Positions 9,798 through 20,778 of a stretch of DNA of 64,000 bases are shown here, one piece after another. A model generated the notes under the pieces. The model was not told where the DNA came from, did no database searches, and was given only the letters and a program-made list of their open reading frames with translations. Both the position numbers and the translations under genes were made by a program. Position 1 is the first letter of the stretch. Each line of letters opens with the position of its first letter. The DNA comes from Pectobacterium brasiliense (lineage in GTDB: Bacteria > Pseudomonadota > Gammaproteobacteria > Enterobacterales > Enterobacteriaceae). The stretch covers positions 1,054,001 through 1,118,000 of the forward strand of contig NZ_JACGFN010000001.1 of the NCBI RefSeq assembly GCF_016950255.1, written 5' to 3'.

Positions 9798-9811
9798 CGT
9801 TTTCTCTTTTT
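9765..9811 (+). terminator. Intrinsic terminator of the small ORF
   Basis: A perfect 12-bp inverted repeat (AAAGAGAAAACG / CGTTTTCTCTTT) with a 21-nt loop is followed by further T residues. It overlaps the last codons of the ORF ending at 9797. The A-rich left arm makes it usable also for cobB on the minus strand. Confidence 0.75.
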
Positions 9812-9839
9812 GCGGACGCTTAAAAATTTTTGCGGGCGT

Positions 9840-10670
9840 TTAAAACTTAATGCTTTGACCGCGCGTCAGCCAGGCGGCGACAAACTCAGGCACCACGCTG
9901 CTAGCGGGACCGTAAATTTTTTCATCAAACTGGCTTTCGACCTGGCTGGGCTCCAGATTCAGCTCCAGCGTGTAGGCACCGTGCGAATGGGCCTCATGAA
10001 CAAAACCGGCAGCGGGATAGACATGTCCCGACGTGCCAATTGCAATAAAGTAATCGGCCTGCGACAGCGCATGGTAAATCTTGTCCATATGCAGCGGCAT
10101 TTCACCAAACCACACCACATGCGGGCGTAACGGCGCGGGAAATTGGCAACAGTGACAGCGTTCGCCAGCGGCGAGATCGTCTGTCCATTCAACGATCTGT
10201 CCACTTTGGCTACAGCGTACTTTCAGTAACTCACCGTGCATATGGATGACGCGCTTGCTGCCAGCACGTTCATGCAGGTTATCGATGTTTTGCGTAATCA
10301 GCTGGAAATTATCTTCCAGCATCGCTTCCAGATTGGCTAATGCCAGATGTGCGGCATTCGGTACAATTTCCGGCTGTTGTAACTGACGACGACGGGCGTT
10401 ATAAAATTCCTGCACCAGCTCGGGATTACGCTGAAAGCCTTCGGGCGTCGCGACATCCTCGACGCGATGCTCTTCCCACAGGCCATCGGCTGCACGAAAG
10501 GTACGAATGCCCGACTCCGCTGAAATACCTGCCCCCGTCAGTACTACCACGCGCGGTTTTTTCACTTCGCTTGCTGCCAGATAATCACGATGGAAAATAC
10601 GCGCACGAAGACGCTGTTGCCGCATACGCTTTCCCTTATGAAACCGCCCTAATCGTTGACGCGTATACAT
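9840..10670 (-). CDS. cobB: NAD-dependent protein deacylase (sirtuin) CobB
   Basis: CobB removes acetyl and succinyl groups from lysines, using NAD+, and in enterobacteria activates acetyl-CoA synthetase among other targets. The 276-residue protein is the long form with a basic leader (residues 1-35), as in E. coli. Sirtuin motifs are [32 protein letters not shown], the catalytic His in IHMHGEL, zinc cysteines in VRCSQSG and RCHCC, and the acyl-selectivity Tyr/Arg in [14 protein letters not shown] precedes the ATG. It follows nagK by 11 bp on the same strand, as in E. coli, and is probably co-transcribed with it. Confidence 0.97.
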   Translation of the reverse strand: MYTRQRLGRFHKGKRMRQQRLRARIFHRDYLAASEVKKPRVVVLTGAGISAESGIRTFRAADGLWEEHRVEDVATPEGFQRNPELVQEFYNARRRQLQQPEIVPNAAHLALANLEAMLEDNFQLITQNIDNLHERAGSKRVIHMHGELLKVRCSQSGQIVEWTDDLAAGERCHCCQFPAPLRPHVVWFGEMPLHMDKIYHALSQADYFIAIGTSGHVYPAAGFVHEAHSHGAYTLELNLEPSQVESQFDEKIYGPASSVVPEFVAAWLTRGQSIKF

Positions 10671-10681
10671 ACCTTCTCCAG

Positions 10682-11596
10682 CTAGTTATCCATTAAGTGT
10701 AGCAACGCCGCACCACGTACGCCGCCCGCATCGCCATGACGCGCTTTTTCTATACGTGGCAGTTTCGCAATCGGTAAAAGTCGTGGAGGAAGGCGCGTCG
10801 GCAGAATTTGATAAATTTCATCAAAATTCGATAGGCCGCCGCCCAACACCAGCAGGTGCGGATCGAACAGGGTCAGCAGATTGCCCAGACAGGCCGCCAG
10901 CAAATCCATAAAACGATCGACAAACGCCTGCGCTTTTTCTTCTCCGCCACGATAGTGCCGGATGATGGTCACAGCAGGCAGCGCTTCACCATACAGATGC
11001 TCGTATAGCCATTCAAAACCGCGACCGGAAATATAATTCTCGATGCAGCCTGATTGACCGCAGCCGCACTTCACGCGGGGAATATCCACACCGATGATAT
11101 CCAGCGCGTCGGACGGCAGGCGAAGATGGCCGAACTCACCCGCGATGCCGTTGCGCCCGTCGAGCGGACGTCCGTTAATCACCAGACCGCCGCCCAACCC
11201 CGTGCCTAAAATCATACCCAGCACGACAGGATAGGAACGGAACTCCGCGTCCCAGGCTTCCGACAGCACAAAGCAGTTAGCATCGTTACTGATGCGAATC
11301 TCTCGCTGCAAACGCTGCGACAAATCCGTACGCAGCGGTTTTCCCATCGTTGCGGGCAGGTTAGCGGTGAAGAGCGCACCGTCGTTCCCCGTCTCCATGC
11401 CCGGTACGCCGAGACCGACTCTCCCCTGCATGCCAACCTGAGCGTCAGCTTCATGCACCAGATCGACCAGCGTCGTAAGCAGGTCATCATAATTACTGCG
11501 CGGCGTCGGCACCCGCTTTTGCCACACCTTGTTCAACTCTGCGTCGAACACGCCCAACTCAATTTTCGTGCCGCCCATGTCAAAACCGTAGTACAT
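10682..11596 (-). CDS. nagK: N-acetyl-D-glucosamine kinase NagK
   Basis: NagK phosphorylates GlcNAc released during peptidoglycan recycling to GlcNAc-6-P. The 304 residues form a ROK-family kinase: phosphate-binding [15 protein letters not shown] at the N-terminus, catalytic Asp in [24 protein letters not shown], and the zinc motif [21 protein letters not shown] lies just upstream of the ATG. The gene sits between lolE and cobB on the same strand, the arrangement known from E. coli. It fits with NagZ elsewhere in the window, which releases GlcNAc in the same recycling route. Confidence 0.97.
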   Translation of the reverse strand: MYYGFDMGGTKIELGVFDAELNKVWQKRVPTPRSNYDDLLTTLVDLVHEADAQVGMQGRVGLGVPGMETGNDGALFTANLPATMGKPLRTDLSQRLQREIRISNDANCFVLSEAWDAEFRSYPVVLGMILGTGLGGGLVINGRPLDGRNGIAGEFGHLRLPSDALDIIGVDIPRVKCGCGQSGCIENYISGRGFEWLYEHLYGEALPAVTIIRHYRGGEEKAQAFVDRFMDLLAACLGNLLTLFDPHLLVLGGGLSNFDEIYQILPTRLPPRLLPIAKLPRIEKARHGDAGGVRGAALLHLMDN

Positions 11597-11680
11597 GACT
11601 GCTCCTTAGGGTGTGATCGCTTTCCCACACGATAGGGACTATCCCCGTCATCTCTCAAGCCGCATGTGCGTTGGCTTGGC

Positions 11681-12928
11681 TTACTGCCCGCTCAACACGC
11701 GAGCAGGGTCAATCCGGCTGGCGCGCCGTGCCGGATACCAGCTGGCAATCAGGCTCAGCACCAGCGATGTTCCTAGTACGATCAAGACATCCGTTACATG
11801 CAGTTCAGATGGCAGGAAGTCGATGAAATAGATGTCGCCGGACAGCAGCTTATGACCGATGAGGGATTCAATACCGTGAATAATCGGCGTCAATTGCAAG
11901 GTCGCGATCACGCCAATCACAGCGCCTATCACGCTACCCAGCAGCCCAGCCAATAGCCCGTACCAAATAAAGATTGCCCGAATCAGCCCATCTGGGGCAC
12001 CCAGCGTACGCAAGACCGCGATGTCGCTACTTTTGTCTTTTACCGCCATCACCAGCGTTGAAACAATATTAAAACAGGCCACACCAATCACCAGAATCAT
12101 CGCCAGATACATGATGGTTCTCACCATCTGGATGTCTCGGTACATATAACCATAGGTGCCAATCCAGCTGCGAATAGTGACATAAGCCTTCGTGACTTCG
12201 CCCGCATCGCGCACCAGTTTATTGGCGGAGAACACATCGTTAGCCTTGATGGCGATCCCCGTTACGCTCAGCCCCATGTCCAGATATTGCTGGGCATCCG
12301 CCAGCGGAATCAGCGCTAAGCCATGATCGAGCTGGCCGCTCAGCTGTAAAATACCGCTGACGTGCAGCCGGATGCGTTTCGGCTGCATCAGTTTCATTTC
12401 CGGGTCGCTGTTCGGGATCATCACCGTGACCCAGTCACCTTCCACCACATTCAGCGCCTTTGCCACGCCCTGACCAATGATGACCTGCTGTTCACCCGCG
12501 CGGAACCGCTGCCAGGCATTATTCAGCACATAGTTGGGCAGCGCGCTAAGACGTTTCTCCTGCTGCGGATCGACGCCTTTTACCTGAACCGCCTGAAGCT
12601 TGGCGCCGTTCTCCAGCAGCCCGGTGAAATTGATATAAGGCGCCGCGGCCGCCACGCCAGGCACCTGTTCGATTTTCGGAAGAATGTCCTGCCAGCCGTC
12701 GAAAGGCTGATTGACCGGTGCGATCTCGCCGTGCGGAACCACGGCCAAAATGCGGTTGTTCAGTTCGCGCTCAAAGCCATTCATCGCGCTCAGGCCAAGA
12801 ATCAACACCGCTACGCCGAGAGCAATCCCGAGCGTCGAAATGACCGAAATCAGCGAAACCATGCCGCCACGCCGACGGCCGCGGCTAAAGCGCAGGCCAA
12901 TCAGCAACGAGAGCGGAGGAAATCTCAT
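11681..12928 (-). CDS. lolE: Lipoprotein-releasing ABC transporter permease LolE
   Basis: LolE is one of two inner-membrane subunits of LolCDE, which extracts outer-membrane lipoproteins and hands them to LolA. At 415 residues it shows one TM helix near the N-terminus ([19 protein letters not shown]), a large periplasmic domain (about 50-270) and three C-terminal TM helices, with the family motif [15 protein letters not shown] after TM1. The LolE assignment rather than LolC comes from its position after lolD and its similarity to E. coli LolE. Its ATG overlaps the end of lolD by 4 bp (ATGA). Confidence 0.97.
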   Translation of the reverse strand: MRFPPLSLLIGLRFSRGRRRGGMVSLISVISTLGIALGVAVLILGLSAMNGFERELNNRILAVVPHGEIAPVNQPFDGWQDILPKIEQVPGVAAAAPYINFTGLLENGAKLQAVQVKGVDPQQEKRLSALPNYVLNNAWQRFRAGEQQVIIGQGVAKALNVVEGDWVTVMIPNSDPEMKLMQPKRIRLHVSGILQLSGQLDHGLALIPLADAQQYLDMGLSVTGIAIKANDVFSANKLVRDAGEVTKAYVTIRSWIGTYGYMYRDIQMVRTIMYLAMILVIGVACFNIVSTLVMAVKDKSSDIAVLRTLGAPDGLIRAIFIWYGLLAGLLGSVIGAVIGVIATLQLTPIIHGIESLIGHKLLSGDIYFIDFLPSELHVTDVLIVLGTSLVLSLIASWYPARRASRIDPARVLSGQ

Positions 12929-13632
12929 TGCCGCGCTCCCATCAGGGTCAGTTCCTTCTGCAACTGACCGTCACGCATTTCCAGTTGACGGTTCAGTCGG
13001 CTAGCCAGTTGCAGGTCATGCGTCACCACCAGAAAGGCGGTACCCTGTCGGACGTTCAGCTCTCCCAGCAGTTCAAAAATGGTGTCTGTCGTGCGCTGAT
13101 CGAGGTTACCGGTTGGCTCATCAGCCAACACCAGCGACGGGCTGTTAACCAGCGCTCTGGCAATGGCGACACGCTGCCGTTCACCACCGGACAGCTCCGA
13201 TGAACGGTGGTGACTGCGCGCTTCCAGCCCAACAGCCGCCAACATTTCGCGAGCTTTATCCTGAGCCTGTGACGTCGGTACTTTGCCAATCAGCAACGGC
13301 ATTGCGACGTTTTCCAACGCGGTAAAATCCGGCAGTAGATGGTGGAACTGATAAATAAAGCCCAGCTCGCGATTGCGTAAATCCGATTTTGCCGCCGCTG
13401 AAAGCGTATTCAGCGGCTGGCCTTTAAAGATAACCTCACCTGACGTCGGCGTATCCAACCCGCCCAGCACATGCAGCAACGTACTTTTACCCGAACCAGA
13501 GCTTCCGACGATGGCCATCATCTCGCCACTGCTCATTTCAAATGAGACATCACGTAACACGTCGGTAGACAGCTTGCCGTCCTGATAGCGCTTCGACAGG
13601 TTAGTACACTGCAATAACGGTAAATCACTCAT
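12925..13632 (-). CDS. lolD: Lipoprotein-releasing ABC transporter ATPase LolD
   Basis: LolD is the cytoplasmic ATPase that drives lipoprotein release by LolCE. The 235-residue protein has Walker [11 protein letters not shown]-loop [15 protein letters not shown] with the conserved Lol segment, signature [15 protein letters not shown], Walker [13 protein letters not shown] and switch His in VTHD. The start was set at MSDLPLLQC, as in E. coli; it overlaps the end of lolC by 8 bp, while an in-frame ATG 23 codons upstream would lie deep within lolC. lolC, lolD and lolE are overlapping genes of one operon. Confidence 0.97.
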   Translation of the reverse strand: MSDLPLLQCTNLSKRYQDGKLSTDVLRDVSFEMSSGEMMAIVGSSGSGKSTLLHVLGGLDTPTSGEVIFKGQPLNTLSAAAKSDLRNRELGFIYQFHHLLPDFTALENVAMPLLIGKVPTSQAQDKAREMLAAVGLEARSHHRSSELSGGERQRVAIARALVNSPSLVLADEPTGNLDQRTTDTIFELLGELNVRQGTAFLVVTHDLQLASRLNRQLEMRDGQLQKELTLMGARQ

Positions 13633-14827
13633 AACGTAAAGCCTCAGCGGGTTGAACGGCGGCAGCGCGCCATGACGGGTAAAGTGTCGATAAGAGGGCA
13701 ATGACCATCGCAGAAATGGCGATCGTCACGACCTGCATGGGATCAATATCTACAGGCAACGCAGCACCATCCAGCAATACGCCCAGTATCGGCATCAGCG
13801 TATTCAGTTGGCTGGCCAATAACGTCCCCAGCACTGCCCCTAACAGCGCGCCAATAACACCAGCGCTCCCCCCTTGCACCATAAACACCGCCATAATCTG
13901 ACGTTGAGTCAGCCCCTGCGTTTGCAGAATGGCGACTTCTCCCTGTTTTTCCATCACCAGTAAACCCAGCGAGGTAATAATATTGAACGCGGCTACCGCG
14001 ACGATCAGGCTGAGCAACAGCCCCATCATATTTTTTTCCATGCGTACGGCCTGAAACAGCTCACCTTTACGTTCGCGCCAGTCTTTCCAGACCGTGCCTT
14101 CCGGCAGCGTTTGCGTGCTCAGCGTATCGACCGACAGCGGCTTTTCCAGCCACAAACGCCAGCCGGTAATGTGGTTCGCTGGGTAGCGCATCAAGCGAGA
14201 GGCATCCTGCTGGTTCACTAACAGCTGGTAGCTATCCACTTCGCTGTTCGCAGCAAAGGTGCCGGCAACGGTAAAGATTCGCTGGCTAGGGATACGCCCC
14301 ATCGGCGTCAGCTGGCTGGCGCTCGTGACCATCATACGAATTTGATCGCCGGCTTTAACGCCCAGCTGTGCGGCCAGTTTTTCGCCCAAAATGGCCTGAT
14401 ACTGACCGGATTGCAGCTGCTGCTGTTTGACGTTAACCAAATAGCGCGACAGCGGCTCCTGTTCGTCAGGATCAATGCCTAACATCACGCCCACGGCGAC
14501 GCTGCGGGCGCTTTGTAGCACCACATCGCCCGTCGTCAGCGGCGCAACGCGCGTTACGCCTTCCAGCGAGTTTAAGGAGGAAGCGGGAATCAACGCCGGG
14601 TTCAGCGAACCTTGCGGCGTAGAGATAACCGCCTGAGGCATCACGCCCAGAATATTGCCTTCCAGTTCGCGCTCGAAGCCATTCATCACGGAAAGCACGG
14701 TGACCAGCGCCATCACGCCCAGCGTGATGCCAATGGCGGATAACCAGGAGACAAACCGGCCGAAGCGGTCTGATGCACGCCCGCGCATGTAACGCAGGCC
14801 AATAAATAAAGCGACAGGTTGATACAT
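13625..14827 (-). CDS. lolC: Lipoprotein-releasing ABC transporter permease LolC
   Basis: LolC (400 residues) is the subunit of LolCDE that recruits the periplasmic chaperone LolA. It has one N-terminal TM helix ([18 protein letters not shown]), a periplasmic domain (about 45-260) that in E. coli carries the LolA-binding hook, and three C-terminal helices; the end [20 protein letters not shown] is conserved. It is the first gene of the lolCDE operon, divergent from mfd with 145 bp between them, an arrangement also found in E. coli. Confidence 0.97.
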   Translation of the reverse strand: MYQPVALFIGLRYMRGRASDRFGRFVSWLSAIGITLGVMALVTVLSVMNGFERELEGNILGVMPQAVISTPQGSLNPALIPASSLNSLEGVTRVAPLTTGDVVLQSARSVAVGVMLGIDPDEQEPLSRYLVNVKQQQLQSGQYQAILGEKLAAQLGVKAGDQIRMMVTSASQLTPMGRIPSQRIFTVAGTFAANSEVDSYQLLVNQQDASRLMRYPANHITGWRLWLEKPLSVDTLSTQTLPEGTVWKDWRERKGELFQAVRMEKNMMGLLLSLIVAVAAFNIITSLGLLVMEKQGEVAILQTQGLTQRQIMAVFMVQGGSAGVIGALLGAVLGTLLASQLNTLMPILGVLLDGAALPVDIDPMQVVTIAISAMVIALLSTLYPSWRAAAVQPAEALRYE

Positions 14828-14972
14828 GAAATCCGTCTGGATAAGGTTGCCAAAGCAAAGTGATCAAGGATAATAAAGGGTAGTACTGCTTTATGGAACC
14901 CTAACACCCTCACTCTACGGCTTTTTCTTATTCCTGGCCGGATGCAGGGAGGCGAGACCCGATAATCAGATG

Positions 14973-17900
14973 ATGCCTGAAAATTACCGTTATTCGTTGC
15001 CGCCCAAAGCCGGTGAGCAGCGCCTGCTGGGCCAGTTAACCGGTGCTGCCTGCGCCGTTGAATGTGCAGAAATCATTGAACGCCACACCGGGCTGGTGGT
15101 GCTTGTCGCGCCGGATATGCAAAACGCTCTGCGATTGCGTGATGAAATTCAGCAATTTACCGACCAGCACGTCACCACCCTGCCTGACTGGGAAACGCTG
15201 CCCTACGATAGTTTTTCTCCGCATCAGGAAATTATTTCGACCCGCCTTTCCACACTCTATCAATTGCCCAATATGACGCGCGGCGTCCTGATCCTGCCGG
15301 TCAACACGCTGATGCAGCGCGTTTGTCCGCACAGTTTCCTGCACGGTCATGCGCTGGTGTTGAAAAAAGGCCAGCGCCTCTCGCGTGATAAGCTGCGTTC
15401 GCAGTTGGAGCAGGCAGGCTACCGCAGCGTCGATCAGGTCATGGAACATGGTGAATATGCCACGCGCGGCGCGCTGCTGGATCTGTTCCCGATGGGGAGC
15501 GAAGAGCCCTACCGTATCGATTTCTTTGACGACGAGATCGACAGTCTGCGTCTGTTCGATGTCGATACGCAGCGCACGCTGAACGAAGTGCCGCACATTA
15601 ATCTGCTGCCGGCCCACGAGTTCCCGACCGATAAAACCGCCATCGAACTTTTCCGCAGCCAGTGGCGCGAGCAGTTTGAGGTACGACGCGATGCCGAGCA
15701 CATTTATCAACAGGTCAGCAAAGGCGTCTGGCCCGCCGGGATCGAATACTGGCAGCCGTTATTCTTCAGCGAACCGCTGCCGTCGCTGTTCAGCTATTTC
15801 CCGAACAACACGCTAATCGTCAACACCGGTAATATTGAACAGAGCGCCGAGCGCTTCTGGCAGGATATTCAGCAGCGTTTTGAAAGCCGTCGTGTCGATC
15901 CGATGCGCCCACTGTTGCCGTCGGATTCACTCTGGCTGCGCGTAGACGGTCTGTTCACGGAACTGAAAGCGTGGCCGCGCGCGTGCAGTTGAGAACCGAT
16001 ACGCTGCCGGAAAAAGCCGCCAACGTGAATCTGGCCTATCTGCCGCTGCCGGAGCTAGCCATTCAGCATCAGCAGAAATCCCCGCTGGATGCGCTACGCC
16101 GTTTTATCGAACAGTTCGAAGGCCAGATCATTTTCTCCGTCGAGAGTGAAGGCCGACGCGAAACGCTACAAGAGCTTCTGGCGCGTATCAAACTGAACCC
16201 AACACTCATCAGCACGCTGGAGCAGGCTCAGGATCGTGGCACTTATCTGATCATCGGTGCCAGCGAACACGGTTTTATCGACACGCTGCGTCAGCGCGCG
16301 TTGATCTGCGAAAGCGATCTGCTGGGTGAACGCGTTAGTCGCCGCCGTCAGGATAGCCGCCGCACGATCAATACCGATACACTGATCCGCAATCTGGCGG
16401 AACTGCGGCCGGGGCAGCCCGTCGTTCATCTCGAACACGGCGTTGGCCGCTATGCCGGGCTGACCACGCTAGAAGCGGGCGGCATCAAGGCCGAATACCT
16501 GATTTTGACCTATGCGGGCGAAGACAAGCTGTACGTTCCCGTTTCCTCGCTGCATTTGATCAGCCGCTATGCGGGCGGTGCCGATGAGAATGCGCCGCTG
16601 CATAAACTGGGTGGTGATGCCTGGTCACGCGCGCGGCAAAAAGCGGCAGAAAGGGTGCGCGATGTCGCCGCCGAGCTGCTGGATATTTATGCCCAGCGTG
16701 CGGCGAAAAGCGGTTTTGCATTTAAGCATGATAAAACGCAGTACCAGCTTTTCTGCGAAAGTTTCCCCTTCGAAACGACGCCCGATCAGGCGCAGGCCAT
16801 CAACGCCGTACTGAGCGACATGTGCCAGCCGCTGGCGATGGATCGTCTGGTCTGTGGCGATGTCGGCTTTGGGAAAACCGAAGTGGCAATGCGCGCCGCC
16901 TTTCTGGCGGTTGAAAACCATAAGCAGGTTGCCGTTCTGGTACCGACGACGCTGTTAGCACAGCAGCATTTTGACAACTTCCGCGATCGCTTTGCTAACT
17001 GGCCGGTGAAGATTGAAATGATCTCCCGCTTCCGCAGCGCGCGTGAGCAAACTCAAGTGCTGGAGGAAACGCAGGAAGGCAAAGTCGATATTCTGATCGG
17101 CACCCATAAGCTGTTGCAGAGCGACGTACGCTGGCGCGACTTAGGGCTGCTGATTGTGGACGAAGAACACCGTTTCGGCGTGCGTCACAAAGAACGCATC
17201 AAAGCGATGCGGGCGGATGTCGATATCCTGACGCTGACCGCTACGCCGATTCCGCGTACGCTCAACATGGCGATGAGCGGGATGCGCGATCTGTCGATCA
17301 TCGCAACTCCACCTGCTCGCCGCTTGGCGGTAAAAACGTTCGTGCGCGAATATGACAATCTGGTGGTGCGCGAAGCGATTCTGCGTGAAACTCTGCGCGG
17401 CGGACAGGTGTATTACCTCTATAACGACGTCGAGAATATCGAGAAAGCCACCCAGCGGCTGGCAGAGCTGGTGCCGGAAGCGCGCATCGCGATTGGCCAC
17501 GGTCAGATGCGCGAACGGGAACTGGAACGGGTTATGAACGACTTCCACCACCAGCGTTTTAACGTACTGGTGTGTACCACGATCATCGAAACGGGGATCG
17601 ATATTCCAAGCGCCAATACCATCATCATTGAGCGTGCCGATCACTTCGGTCTGGCACAGCTGCACCAGTTGCGTGGTCGCGTGGGGCGTTCCCACCATCA
17701 GGCTTATGCTTACCTGCTAACGCCGAATCCTAAAGCGATGAGCACCGATGCGCAGAAGCGTCTGGAAGCCATCGCCTCATTGGAAGACCTCGGTGCCGGT
17801 TTTGCGTTAGCAACGCACGATCTGGAAATCCGTGGCGCAGGTGAATTGCTCGGGGACGATCAGAGTGGACAGATGACCAGCGTCGGTTTCTCGCTATATA

Positions 17901-18424
17901 TGGAACTGCTGGAAAGCGCTGTCGATGCCTTGAAAGCAGGTCGGGAGCCATCGTTGGAGGATCTGATCAACAGCCAGACCGACGTCGAACTGCGTTTGCC
18001 TGCCCTGCTGCCCGACGATTTCATCCCCGACGTCAATACGCGCCTGTCGTTATACAAACGTATCGCCAGCGCGAAAACCACCGCCGAGCTGGATGAGCTG
18101 AAGGTCGAACTGATCGATCGCTTCGGTCTCCTTCCTGATGCAAGCCGCTATCTGTTGCAGATTGCCGCCCTGCGTCAGCAGGCGCAGGCGCTGGGTATTC
18201 GCCGTATAGAAGGGAATGAGAAAGGTGGTTTTATCGAATTCAGCGAGCAAAATCGCGTCGATCCGTCCCATCTTATCGGCCTGTTACAGCGCGATCCGGG
18301 CACCTACCGTCTTGATGGCCCAACCCGCCTGAAATTCATGAAGGATTTGAGCGACCGTCCGCAGCGCATCGAGTTTATCGGCTCACTGCTGGGGAACATG
18401 GCGCAACATACGCTGGCGGCGTAA
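14973..18424 (+). pseudogene. mfd: Transcription-repair coupling factor Mfd, frameshifted
   Basis: Mfd is a translocase that removes stalled RNA polymerase and recruits UvrA to damage. Here it is split into two reading frames: 14973-15992 (339 aa, UvrB-like module) and 15971-18424 (RNA-polymerase interaction and translocase domains, with GDVGFGKTEVA, DEEHRFG, TATPIPRTL and the C-terminal UvrA-masking domain). The first frame ends in ...ELKAWPRACS; in E. coli the sequence continues WPRVQL, which is exactly what the second frame encodes. The junction is a (CG)4 run at 15976-15983 where (CG)3 would keep the frame; removing 2 bp gives 1149 residues, against 1148 in E. coli. It is either a true recent mutation or a sequencing/assembly error. 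An ATG three bases upstream (14970) is an alternative start. Confidence 0.93.
15976..15983 (+). repeat. mfd: (CG)4 run at the mfd frameshift
   Basis: Four CG dinucleotides occur where the downstream reading frame requires three. A dinucleotide slip here explains the split of mfd. Confidence 0.85.
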
Positions 18425-18444
18425 CTCATTTTCACCACAGTAAA

Positions 18445-18464
18445 CGGGAACCTTCGGGTTCCCG
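18445..18464 (+). terminator. Hairpin with TTCG loop after mfd
   Basis: A perfect 8-bp stem (CGGGAACC / GGTTCCCG) closed by a TTCG tetraloop lies 21 bp after the mfd stop. It is not followed by a T-run, so it may be a 3'-end stabilising hairpin or a weak terminator rather than a standard intrinsic terminator. Confidence 0.45.
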
Positions 18465-18646
18465 ACAGATATCTTATGAGTAAATCTCTCTCCACCGTTG
18501 CATCTGCCTTTACAAGCACTGCCGTAACGCAGTAAAGTCGCCACCTTTTTTATGGCCTGCCATCCTTGGCGGCCACCCTTCCGGGCCGTCGCGGGTGCGA
18601 CGTTAAAAATTTCTCCCGAAAATTTTTTATGGCATGGGGCACGACG

Positions 18647-19999
18647 ATGTTTATCGGTTTTGACTACGGTACAGCCAACTGTTCAGTGGCGGTTATGGAT
18701 GAAGGTACGCCACGGCTCCTGTCGCTGGAAAATGGCTCGCCTTATCTTTCTTCCCTGCTGTGCGCGCCCGTGCGCGAAGCGGTTAGCGAGTGGTTATGGC
18801 GACACCATCAGGTCAATGCTGAGGGTGAAAATGCGCTGCTGCTGAAGCGCGCCATCAGCTACAACCGCGAGGAAGATATTCGCGTGCAGGCTGATAGCGT
18901 GAAATTCGGACGTGATGCGTTGCGCCACTATATGGATGACCCGGAAGAGACGTGGTTCGTTAAATCACCGAAGTCCTTCCTCGGTGCCGTCGGGTTGAAA
19001 GCCCAGCAGATTGCGCTGTTTGAGGATCTGGTCTGCTCCATGATGCTGCACATCCGCACACAGGCAGAAAGCCAGCTTGACCAGCCTATTCGTCAGGCAG
19101 TCATCGGTCGCCCGATTAACTTTCAAAGCATCGGCGGCGAAGAAGCCAACCAGCAGGCGCAAGGCATTTTAGACCGTGCGGCACACCGTGCCGGGTTTGA
19201 AGATGTCGTCTTCCAGTTTGAACCCGTCGCCGCCGGGCTGGATTTCGAATCCACGCTGACGAAAGAAACGCGCGTGCTGGTCGTGGATATCGGCGGCGGC
19301 ACCACCGACTGCTCCATGCTGCTGATGGGCCCAGAGTGGCATAAGCAGCAAGAACGTTCGCAAAGCCTGTTAGGGCACAGCGGCTGCCGCGTTGGCGGTA
19401 ACGATCTGGACATCATGCTCGCGTTCAAACAGCTGATGCCGCTGCTTGGTATGAATAGCGAGACAGAAAAAGGCATCGCCCTGCCGATCATGACCTGGTG
19501 GAATGCGGTCGCGATTAACGATATTCCGGCGCAAAAAGAGTTTCATAGCACCGCCAGCCGCGCGTTAATCAACGAAATGATCCGCGATGCCCGTCAGCCC
19601 GAGCTGGTGAAAAGACTGCTGACCGTCTGGCAACAGCGCCTGAGCTACCGTCTGATTCAACTGGCGGAAGAGAGCAAAATTGCGCTGTCCAATCAATCGG
19701 AAACGGCAGCTGATTTGCACTTTATCGAATCAGGTCTGGCAACGCGCATTCATGCTGATGAACTCAATGCCGCCATCGATAATCCGCTTATGCGTATTCA
19801 GCAGCAGGTGACGCTGGCGCTAGAAACCAGCCAAACCCGGCCGGAAGTAATCTACCTGACTGGCGGTAGCGCACGTTCTCCGCTGCTACGTCAGGCTATT
19901 CAGCAACTGCTTCCTGATATTCCTATCGCCAGCGGCAACGATTTTGGTTCCGTTACCGCCGGACTGGCGCGCTGGGCAGAGATTATTTTTCGTCGTTAA
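18647..19999 (+). CDS. yegD: Hsp70-like molecular chaperone YegD
   Basis: This 450-residue protein is a short Hsp70/actin-ATPase homologue. It has the phosphate-1 motif FIGFDYGTANCSVAVM at the N-terminus, the second phosphate motif VVDIGGGTTDCSMLLMG, the adenosine motif YLTGGSARSPLLRQA and the conserved stretch WFVKSPKSFLGAVGL. There is no full DnaK substrate-binding domain, as in E. coli YegD, whose length it matches exactly. Its role is unknown beyond likely ATP-dependent chaperone activity. The start was set at MFIGFDYG; a longer frame of 27 codons upstream lacks a family match. In E. coli yegD is far from mfd, so its position here is different. Confidence 0.93.
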   Translation: MFIGFDYGTANCSVAVMDEGTPRLLSLENGSPYLSSLLCAPVREAVSEWLWRHHQVNAEGENALLLKRAISYNREEDIRVQADSVKFGRDALRHYMDDPEETWFVKSPKSFLGAVGLKAQQIALFEDLVCSMMLHIRTQAESQLDQPIRQAVIGRPINFQSIGGEEANQQAQGILDRAAHRAGFEDVVFQFEPVAAGLDFESTLTKETRVLVVDIGGGTTDCSMLLMGPEWHKQQERSQSLLGHSGCRVGGNDLDIMLAFKQLMPLLGMNSETEKGIALPIMTWWNAVAINDIPAQKEFHSTASRALINEMIRDARQPELVKRLLTVWQQRLSYRLIQLAEESKIALSNQSETAADLHFIESGLATRIHADELNAAIDNPLMRIQQQVTLALETSQTRPEVIYLTGGSARSPLLRQAIQQLLPDIPIASGNDFGSVTAGLARWAEIIFRR

Positions 20000-20050
20000 G
20001 CCAAAGACGAGACGCCAACCACGCGTCTCGTCAGGCTGTTCTTTTGATCG

Positions 20051-20641
20051 CTACTGTGGCTTAACTAACAGCCCACGCAACAGCAATTCCAGCGCGGCAA
20101 CGCCTTGTGCCAGCCGCGCATTTCCATCCTCTCCGTCCGCAATCCAGAACGCCGCCTCGGCCAAACTGCCGTAGATTAGCGATGCTAGCGCCTGTGGATC
20201 GGCATCTGCCACCACGCCTTGCCGGATAAGGTTGTCGATCAGCCGCTGCATCGACTCAACGCAATGGCGTTGTGAATCTGGCGATGCCCCTCCCAGAACC
20301 GCCCGCGCATCACGCAGCACGATGCGCTGAATCTCCGACTCCAGCGCCATTTCCAGATAGGCGCGGCAGCGACGACGAAAGCCATCCCAGGCATCCTCGG
20401 CGGTGTCGGAGATGACTTGTAGTCGTTCATCCATCTCGGCATCGATCTGTTCCACCACCGCCGCCAACAGCCCTTTTTTGTCACCGAAATGGTGATAAAG
20501 CGCCCCACGAGTCAGGCTCGCCTGTGCGGTGAGATCGTCCATTGAGGTATCAGCATAGCCGCGCTCGCTAAAGACCTTACGGGCGGTCGCCAGCAGCGTA
20601 GCGCGGGTTTCTTCCATTTCAGCACGGGTACGACGAACCAT
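20051..20641 (-). CDS. TetR family transcriptional repressor
   Basis: This 196-residue protein has a TetR N-terminal DNA-binding domain (about residues 8-55) with the helix-turn-helix SMDDLTAQASLTRGALYHHFGDKKGLL; the rest is a helical ligand and dimerisation domain. The ATG at 20641 has AGGA 7 nt upstream, whereas the GTG two codons earlier is too close to that site. It is divergent from an MFS exporter gene, and three copies of the operator CATAC-N5-GTATG lie between them. It therefore very likely represses itself and the exporter, with a drug-like inducer. The inducer is unknown. Confidence 0.92.
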   Translation of the reverse strand: MVRRTRAEMEETRATLLATARKVFSERGYADTSMDDLTAQASLTRGALYHHFGDKKGLLAAVVEQIDAEMDERLQVISDTAEDAWDGFRRRCRAYLEMALESEIQRIVLRDARAVLGGASPDSQRHCVESMQRLIDNLIRQGVVADADPQALASLIYGSLAEAAFWIADGEDGNARLAQGVAALELLLRGLLVKPQ

Positions 20642-20654
20642 CGGCACATCCTTA

Positions 20655-20722
20655 CATACACATCGTATGATTATTTACATTCACTCCGTATGAATATATG
20701 CTTTATTCATACGCTCTGTATG
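20655..20722. promoter_or_regulatory. Three CATAC-N5-GTATG operators
   Basis: Inverted repeats of the form CATAC-N5-GTATG occur at 20655-20669 (perfect), 20678-20692 (left arm CATTC) and 20708-20722 (perfect) in the gap between the divergent tetR and MFS genes. Starts are 23 and 30 bp apart. Size, symmetry and location fit binding sites for the adjacent TetR regulator. A fourth partial copy is not evident. Confidence 0.8.
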
Positions 20723-20778
20723 TATTGTCGCTGTGCCGCCACGTGGTGGCAAGTGGATTCACTTTGGAGAAGAATGAG

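Noticed and set aside
9529-9843. Alternative 104-codon frame overlapping the small Cys/His-rich ORF
   Set aside because: It runs through the strong terminator at 9765-9811 and has a poor ribosome site; the frame at 9543 ends at the terminator and has a good one.
15971-15992. Programmed -1 frameshift as the explanation of split mfd
   Set aside because: No slippery heptamer or downstream stem was seen, and removing one CG restores the E. coli-like sequence exactly, so a slip mutation or sequencing error is the simpler reading.
17141-17698. 185-codon antisense frame inside mfd
   Set aside because: Shadow of the conserved translocase domain; no family match in the translation.
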